Positions 4,818-9,469 of a stretch of 9,469 bases of DNA are shown here, piece after piece; the first letter of the stretch is position 1, and the number at the start of each line of letters is the position of its first letter. Under the pieces are notes generated by a model, which was not told the origin of the DNA, made no database searches, and saw nothing but the letters and a program-made list of their open reading frames with translations. Position numbers and translations under genes: made by a program. The stretch is from the NCBI GenBank assembly GCA_028290305.1, contig JAQGKC010000493.1, forward strand, positions 1 to 9,469, read 5' to 3'. This DNA is from Bradyrhizobium sp. GTDB lineage: Bacteria > Pseudomonadota > Alphaproteobacteria > Rhizobiales > Xanthobacteraceae.

Positions 4818-7099
4818 CGCCGCTCCGTCGCATCGCCGTTATCGGCAATTCGCTGCCCCGCCGCTGCGGGATCGCAACCTTCACGACCGACCTGCAGCAG
4901 GCGATCTCGACGTCACGCCCGGCTCTCGAGACCTGCATCGTGGCGATGACCGATCATGGCCAAACCTATGATTATCCCAAGGCGGTCGCTTTTCAGATCC
5001 AGGACGACAAGATCGAAGAGTACATCCATGCAGCAGACTTCCTGAATGCCGGCCGGTTCGACACCGTCTGCCTGCAGCACGAATTCGGAATTTTCGGTGG
5101 CGAAGCCGGCGGCCATGTCCTCGAACTGCTGTCGCGCCTCACCATGCCTGTCGTGACGACGTTCCATACCGTGCTGGCCAATCCGACTGCTACGCAACGC
5201 GCGGTCATGGAGCGCATCGTCGATGCGTCGTCGAAGATCGTTGTGATGGCCAACAAGGGCCGCGAACTGCTGCGCAGCGTGTATCAGGTGCCGGACGACA
5301 AGATCGAAGTCATAGCCCACGGCATTCCCGACGTCGCGTTTGTCGGGCCCGATGCGGCGAAGGCCAAGCTCGGATTTGACGGAAAGTCGGTCATTATGAC
5401 ATTCGGCCTGCTGTCCCCCAACAAGGGCATCGAAGTCATGATCGACGCCATGCCGTCGATTCTGAAGCGTTGCGCCGATGCGGTGTATGTCGTGCTCGGC
5501 GCAACGCATCCGAATTTGGTTCGAGAGCAGGGCGAGGCGTATCGCAACAGACTGATGAGGCGGGTTCGCGAACTGGGCGTCGAGGACCACGTTGTTTTCC
5601 TCGACCGCTTCGTCGATCTGCCCACGCTGCTCGAATTCATCTCGATGTGCGACGTCTATGTCACGCCCTATCTCAACGAGGCGCAAATGACGTCGGGAAC
5701 GTTGGCCTACAGCTTCGGACTTGGGAAACCCGTCGTCTCGACGCCTTACTGGCATGCCCGCGAACTGTTGGCCAATGGACGCGGCGTCCTGGTGCCGTTC
5801 GGCGACGCGGCCGCGATCGCCAGCAAGATCGCGGAATTACTCACCGATGACGTTCGCCGGCAGGCGATGTGCCGGCGCGCCTATGCGGTCAGCAGAACCA
5901 TGACGTGGGAACGCACCGCCGAGCACTACATGTCGGTTTTTGAGAGCGCGTCTCAGGGTCACTGGCTCAAGGTCATTGCGCCCTCCAACACGGGCGTTCC
6001 GGAGCCACGCGGCCCTGCGGCGCCGGACATGCAAATCGGCTATTTCCTGTCGATGTGCGACGATACCGGCCTGTTCCAGCACGCCGTGCATTCGGTGCCC
6101 GATCGTTCGCACGGCTATTGCGTCGATGATAACGCCCGCGCGATGCTTTTGGCCTGCGCCCTCAATAGTCCGGGCGAACAGCCGCTGTCGGAAGTCCTGA
6201 CGGCCCGCTTCGCCGCTTTCGTGCAGCATGCATGGAATCCCGACACCGGGCGGTTCCGCAACTTCATGGGCTTCAATCGAACCTGGCTCGAAGCCAGCGG
6301 GTCCGAAGACAGTCACGCGCGGACGCTTTGGGCGCTCGGCGAAACCGCGCGCAGCGACGCAAACCCGTCGCGGCGCCAGTGGGCTGCTGCCTTGTTCGCC
6401 GAGGCTCTGTCGACTGTGGAGACCTTTCGCTCACCCCGGGCGTGGGCGTTCACCCTGCTGGGTTTGGGCGCTTACTGCGCCGTGGCTCCGGATGATCTCC
6501 ACGCCCAGGAGATCCGGCATTCCCTTGCCGACAGGTTGATGTCCTGTTTGGCGTCGGTCGAAACACCGGACTGGGTGTGGTTCGAGGAAGGGTTGGCCTA
6601 CGACAACGCCCGTCTACCGCAGGCTCTGATGATGACAGGCGCGGCGACGCAAACGCCTGAATACGTGGAGGCCGGATTAAAGTCTCTGCGTTGGCTGATG
6701 ACGCGACAAACGACGCCGGCAGGGCATTTTCGGCCGGTCGGCACCGCCGGCTTCGGCGAATTGCGGCAACTTCCCCGCGCCTTTGACCAGCAGCCCGTGG
6801 AAGCGACGGCGACGATCGCTGCCTGCCTCACGGCATGGCGGGCGGATGGCGATGCCGAGTGGAAAGCGCTTGCGACCCGCGCCTTCACCTGGTTTCTCGG
6901 CAGCAACGACCTGTCGGTGGCGCTGGTCGATCCGCACACCGGCAGTTGCCGCGATGGACTGCACCCCGATCGTGCCAATGAAAATCGCGGCGGCGAGTCG
7001 GTTGTGTGCTATCTGCTTGGCCTTGCGGAGATTCGCCAGCTTGCGCGGGTCAATGCTGGCTTGACCAAACCCGCGGCACTGCGCGCCATGGGCGCCTGA
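4814..7099 (+). CDS. GT4 glycosyltransferase fused to a glycosidase-like helical domain
   Basis: This 761-aa two-part protein begins with a GT-B fold glycosyltransferase of family GT4 (about residues 5-380). Visible marks are PRRCGIATFT (15-24), LQHEFGIFGGEAGG (87-100), TTFHTVL (115-121), SPNKGIEVMIDAMP (201-214), and the sugar-nucleotide segment NEAQMTSGTLAYSFGLGKPVVST (288-310), with a Glu in the usual EX7E region. From about 405 to 750 there is an all-helical region with GYCVDDNARAML (434-445), SEDSHARTLWALGE and YDNARLPQALMM. This resembles the (alpha/alpha)6 barrels of glycosidases and epimerases. No signal peptide is seen, so it should act in the cytoplasm. The start overlaps manA's stop, and the GH130 gene follows within 32 nt. 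The neighbours suggest GDP-mannose as donor, but this is inferred; whether the C-terminal domain is catalytic or binds sugar is unknown. Confidence 0.85.
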   Translation: MTPLRRIAVIGNSLPRRCGIATFTTDLQQAISTSRPALETCIVAMTDHGQTYDYPKAVAFQIQDDKIEEYIHAADFLNAGRFDTVCLQHEFGIFGGEAGGHVLELLSRLTMPVVTTFHTVLANPTATQRAVMERIVDASSKIVVMANKGRELLRSVYQVPDDKIEVIAHGIPDVAFVGPDAAKAKLGFDGKSVIMTFGLLSPNKGIEVMIDAMPSILKRCADAVYVVLGATHPNLVREQGEAYRNRLMRRVRELGVEDHVVFLDRFVDLPTLLEFISMCDVYVTPYLNEAQMTSGTLAYSFGLGKPVVSTPYWHARELLANGRGVLVPFGDAAAIASKIAELLTDDVRRQAMCRRAYAVSRTMTWERTAEHYMSVFESASQGHWLKVIAPSNTGVPEPRGPAAPDMQIGYFLSMCDDTGLFQHAVHSVPDRSHGYCVDDNARAMLLACALNSPGEQPLSEVLTARFAAFVQHAWNPDTGRFRNFMGFNRTWLEASGSEDSHARTLWALGETARSDANPSRRQWAAALFAEALSTVETFRSPRAWAFTLLGLGAYCAVAPDDLHAQEIRHSLADRLMSCLASVETPDWVWFEEGLAYDNARLPQALMMTGAATQTPEYVEAGLKSLRWLMTRQTTPAGHFRPVGTAGFGELRQLPRAFDQQPVEATATIAACLTAWRADGDAEWKALATRAFTWFLGSNDLSVALVDPHTGSCRDGLHPDRANENRGGESVVCYLLGLAEIRQLARVNAGLTKPAALRAMGA

Positions 7100-7131
7100 T
7101 TTTGCCTCCTGCTGAAGCGATCGAGGACACC

Positions 7132-8427
7132 GTGTCACAGGCCACCTTCCTGAACCGGCAGGCGCTTTATTTACGTCCCGATCCCGCGCGTGTGATCGTG
7201 CGACCGTTCAAGCCGGCGACTGAACCCCGCGATCTCAACCCGACCGACAAGACGCGTGCAAATCATATCGTCGACCGGGTTCTCGCCCTCGACTCCGAAG
7301 CCGTTGCCTCCCAGCTCGCGGACGTTCTTGAAAATTTCCTCGGTCGGCATCGGAACCTGCTGGAGAGATTCGAGGCCCGCGCGAACGAAATGGAGGAGGC
7401 TTTCGCAGCCCATGGCAGCTTTTCAAAGATCCAGCGCCAGTTGATCGGGGCTTATTTTCTCAATGAGTATTCGTTCGAAGCCTCTGCCTTGTTCAACCCC
7501 AGCATCGTGCCGCACCCCGACCAATCGGACGCGCCGAAGGGCGGCTTGCGCTTCATTCTCAGCCTCCGTGCCATCGGCGAAGGGCATGTGTCGTCACTGA
7601 CGTTTCGGGCCGGCACATTCGCAGCCGACGGTAGCCTGACCGTTGATCCGACAGCCCGGCTTGCCTCGAGTCCCCGGATTTGCCATCGCGCATCCGGACC
7701 GGACGGCGATCATGTCGAACTGGTCTTCAAGCCGGAGGAAGAGCTCAGCGAGCGTGTCATATTTCCGGTCACCGAATCCCAATCGAACGGCATCGAGGAC
7801 GTCCGCTTTGTCGAGTTCAGCGATGGCGGCCAAAAAACCTACTACGCGACCTATACCGCCTATAGCGGGCGGGCCATCCGCTCCGAGCTGATTGAGACCC
7901 GGGATTTCATGTCGTTCCGATTGGCGCCCTTGAAAGGCGCCGCGGCACGCAACAAGGGCATGGCGCTGTTCCCGCGCAAGATCGGCGGCAGATACGCCAT
8001 GATCGCGCGACAGGACAATGAACCTCTACCTGATTTATTCGGACGACCTGTACACTTGGGGCGACGGCCAAGCCATTCTGAAACCGGAATTTCCCTGGGA
8101 GTTCGTTCAAATCGGTAATTGCGGATCGCCTATCGAACTCGATGAGGCTGGCTGCTGCTGACCCATGGCGTCGGCCCGGTGCGCAAATACTCGATCGGGG
8201 CGGCGTTGCTCGACAAGAACGACCCCTCGAAGGTGCTAGCCCGCTCCCGCGAGCCATTGCTGCGGCCCGAGCCGTCGGAGCGTGAGGGATACGTCCCCAA
8301 CGTCGTCTATACCTGCGGGGCGATGCGGCACAACGACCAAATCATCCTGCCGTACGCGGTGTCGGACACCTTCTCCAACTTCGCGACCATCAGGATTCCG
8401 GCGCTGATGCAGGCGATGAAAAGTTGA
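7132..8427 (+). pseudogene. GH130 beta-mannoside phosphorylase/hydrolase, interrupted by two compensating indels
   Basis: Family GH130 enzymes split beta-mannosides, mostly by phosphorolysis to alpha-mannose 1-phosphate. Visible marks are EYSFEASALFNPSIVPHPD (112-130), AIGEGHVSSLTFR (147-159), NGIEDVRF (219-226; the Asp of the ED-R motif is the expected general acid) and ARNKGMALFPRK (272-283). GTG 7132 was chosen because GAGGA lies 4 nt upstream and MSQATFLNRQALYLRPD fits the family start; TTG 7102 is the alternative. At 8020-8023 two bases appear missing (GAAAAC read as GAAC), moving the reading to the next frame (NLYLIYSDDLYTWGDG...GNCGSPIELDE). At 8144-8148 one more base appears missing (GAGGGC read as GAGGC), restoring the original frame (WLLLTHGVGPVRKYSIG...) to TGA 8427. 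Unshifted translation stops at TAA 8116-8118, giving 328 aa. The intact length would be about 432 aa. Both sites are short homopolymers, so sequencing error is a real alternative. Confidence 0.85.
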
Positions 8428-8473
8428 CCGCCGCCCGCCCGGCGCCACCCGTCCGTTGAAAGGTCAGGCGTCA

Positions 8474-8674
8474 ATGAGCGGGCGGCTTGAAACGCTGAAG
8501 AAAGCCCGTGGGCGCGTGATCGAGGACAGGGACGCGCATGCGAAGGTGCTGGCCGCTCCTTTTGACCGGGATAATGCCGAGCGGGCGCGCAACAAGTTCA
8601 TCGAGATCCCGATGCTGGTCGACGCGCTGGATCGCGCCATCAGTGGAGAGGAAGTCATTTCGCCAAAAGGCTGA
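8474..8674 (+). CDS. Hypothetical small helical protein (66 aa)
   Basis: The product begins MSGRLETLKKARGRVIEDRD and is rich in Lys, Arg, Glu, Asp and Ala with no hydrophobic stretch, so it should be soluble and largely helical. A heptad-like pattern suggests a short coiled coil or helical hairpin, with Pro-Phe (about 29-30) and IPMLVDALDRAI (45-56) forming the more hydrophobic part. ATG 8474 was preferred to TTG 8456 because AAAGG lies about 10 nt before it. It starts 46 nt after the GH130 gene on the same strand, so it could be co-transcribed, but nothing ties it to sugar metabolism. I do not recognise the family. Confidence 0.6.
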   Translation: MSGRLETLKKARGRVIEDRDAHAKVLAAPFDRDNAERARNKFIEIPMLVDALDRAISGEEVISPKG

Positions 8675-8731
8675 GCCGCAGCGGCAACGAGGTGCAGCAA
8701 TCTATTAATGCATGGCTATTCGGGGACAAAG

Positions 8732-8747
8732 GGCGCACAGTTGCGCC
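8732..8747 (+). other. Short intergenic hairpin
   Basis: GGCGCA (8732-8737) pairs with TGCGCC (8742-8747) around a CAGT loop, in the 197-nt gap between the 66-aa and 82-aa genes. There is no T-run. It may be a transcript-end structure, or chance in GC-rich DNA. The rest of the gap shows no gene. Confidence 0.3.
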
Positions 8748-8871
8748 ATGCGAGTCTTCAGGTTGCGCTGAACGAACTTCCCGGTTCAAGCCTCGGGTCC
8801 CACGGAGAAGATGAGTGCAGGCTTGGCGCCATGTCCTTTCGGGCGTCGGCTGGACTTGAAGGGGCGAGGCG

Positions 8872-9120
8872 ATGCCTACTCTATCGAAACTCCTGCTTGA
8901 GAATGGGTTGCCCGATCTTCCGGTGTTGCTGATCGAGCCGCATCGCAACCACAGGGGCATCTGGCGCATCAAATTCAGCTATGAAACGGGCGAGCCGTTC
9001 TCCATGGCCGCGACCCAGGCATCGATCATGGCTTCCAGCCTGCATGAGATCGGGGAAGTCGAGCTGGCCGAAGAGATCGATAGCGCAATGAAAATTGCGA
9101 CGCGCTACGCGACAATGTGA
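8872..9120 (+). CDS. Hypothetical protein (82 aa)
   Basis: The product begins MPTLSKLLLENGLPDLPVLL. The N-terminal 30 residues look like a short helix then a strand with LIEPHRNHRGIWRIKF, followed by a helical second half (AATQASIMASSLHEIGEVELAEEIDSAMKIATRYATM). No signal peptide or membrane segment is evident. ATG 8872 has a purine-rich GGGGCGAGGC just upstream. Its clean ending, the strand-plus-helix pattern and high third-position GC support a real gene. I do not recognise the family. It is followed 49 nt later by a 39-aa gene with a strong ribosome binding site. Confidence 0.6.
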   Translation: MPTLSKLLLENGLPDLPVLLIEPHRNHRGIWRIKFSYETGEPFSMAATQASIMASSLHEIGEVELAEEIDSAMKIATRYATM

Positions 9121-9133
9121 AATTTGGCGTGCA

Positions 9134-9146
9134 ATGACGGCGTCAT
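9134..9146. promoter_or_regulatory. 13-bp palindrome before the 39-aa gene
   Basis: ATGACG, one G, then CGTCAT form a perfect 6+6 inverted repeat, 23 bp before the GTG at 9170 and 9 bp before its AAAGGAG. It could be an operator half or chance. Confidence 0.25.
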
Positions 9147-9155
9147 CATCAACCC

Positions 9156-9161
9156 AAAGGA
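9156..9161 (+). promoter_or_regulatory. Ribosome binding site deciding the 9170 start
   Basis: AAGGAG (in AAAGGAG, 9155-9161) sits 8 nt before GTG 9170 and supports the short GTG-start gene over the longer upstream reading of the same frame. Confidence 0.6.
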
Positions 9162-9169
9162 GATCGACA

Positions 9170-9289
9170 GTGGCCAAGGGCGAGCAAAATAGCAGCGCAA
9201 GCGTCGACGTAAAGCGATCCGCTGAACTGACGCGTTCGAGCGCGCGCAAAAGCGCGTTCTTGCAGGGCTGCGTGATCGAAAAGCGCTGA
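9170..9289 (+). CDS. Small basic hypothetical peptide (39 aa)
   Basis: The reading GTG 9170 to TGA 9287-9289 gives a peptide beginning MAKGEQNSSASVDVKRSAEL. It is strongly basic (three Lys and four Arg in the second half) and Ser-rich, with a single Cys in FLQGCVIEKR. It has no hydrophobic segment. The main support is the strong AAAGGAG 8 nt before the GTG. A CGCGC-AAAA-GCGCG inverted repeat lies within its coding sequence near 9241-9255. The peptide may bind nucleic acid or ribosomes, judged only from charge. I do not recognise a family. Confidence 0.5.
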   Translation: MAKGEQNSSASVDVKRSAELTRSSARKSAFLQGCVIEKR

Positions 9290-9371
9290 TTGGCCTATTG
9301 CTTCGTGGGGGCGGCCTGCGCTCGTGGACGCGGCCTGTTCTAATGGTGATACCACTCGCAAAGGAAATCGG

Positions 9372-9469
9372 ATGAAAATTACGCTCGCCGTATTGATGCT
9401 CTGCGCCTGCGCGCAAGGCGCTCTCGCCGCTGGACCGGAATGCCGCACGATCGAAAGCACGAGCGGGCG
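9372..9469 (+). CDS. Exported protein, N-terminal fragment (runs off the window)
   Basis: The reading starts at ATG 9372, preceded by AAAGGAAAT about 6-10 nt upstream, and is open to the window edge. Its 32 visible residues begin MKITLAVLMLCACAQGALAA, a typical Sec signal peptide: one Lys, a hydrophobic core at about 3-13, then small residues with a likely signal peptidase I cut after ALA (about residue 19). The mature part starts with GPECRTIEST. The Cys residues in the core do not form a good lipobox, so a lipoprotein is less likely. The function cannot be told from this fragment. Confidence 0.65.
   Translation, partial: MKITLAVLMLCACAQGALAAGPECRTIESTSG

Noticed and set aside
4913..5755. 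Long minus-strand ORF (280 codons) opposite the glycosyltransferase
   Set aside because: It is the reverse shadow of a clearly real GT4 gene; its peptide is rich in His, Arg and Asp with no domain pattern, as expected for antisense of high-GC coding DNA.
8708..8932. 74-codon plus ORF overlapping the 82-aa gene
   Set aside because: Its end overlaps the better-supported 8872 gene in another frame, and it has no ribosome binding site or recognisable features.

Overview
The window looks like chromosomal DNA of a rhizobial alphaproteobacterium, most likely Bradyrhizobium or a close relative (Nitrobacteraceae). The reasons are the high-GC codon use of the large genes, a decayed transposase of a type I know from Bradyrhizobium genomes, and many small lineage-type hypothetical proteins. 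The genus is an inference from protein style, not from a database match.

Left part (1-3363): a gene-poor, decayed accessory region. It holds a degenerate insertion sequence (about 302-1164) whose transposase carries a large internal deletion, a stop, frameshifts and a lost catalytic Asp. It also holds a short hypothetical ORF with a degraded C-terminus (1607-2020), a minus-strand pair of small membrane proteins (2552-2181, then 2146-2003) and a possible 38-aa membrane peptide (3279-3163). Several clean palindromes lie between them.

Middle (3364-3710): two small plus-strand genes with good ribosome binding sites, encoding a 35-aa single-pass membrane peptide and a 63-aa soluble protein. They are followed by a strong stem-loop (3768-3795) and a perfect 8+8 inverted repeat (3844-3862) just before the next operon.

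Right part (3885-8427): a tight three-gene sugar operon. It encodes a type I mannose-6-phosphate isomerase (manA), a 761-aa family GT4 glycosyltransferase fused to a C-terminal glycosidase-like helical domain (ATGA overlap with manA), and a GH130-family beta-mannoside phosphorylase/hydrolase. Together they suggest synthesis and phosphorolytic recycling of a mannose-containing glycan. In this sequence the GH130 gene carries two small indels (-2 and -1) that cancel but leave a stop between them, so it is either a pseudogene or contains sequencing errors.

Tail (8456-9469): small hypothetical genes of 66, 82 and 39 aa, then the start of an exported protein that runs off the window edge.

The best candidate for an under-described system is the manA - GT4/glycosidase-like fusion - GH130 cassette with its upstream inverted repeat. 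I saw no CRISPR array, tRNA, rRNA or defence system.
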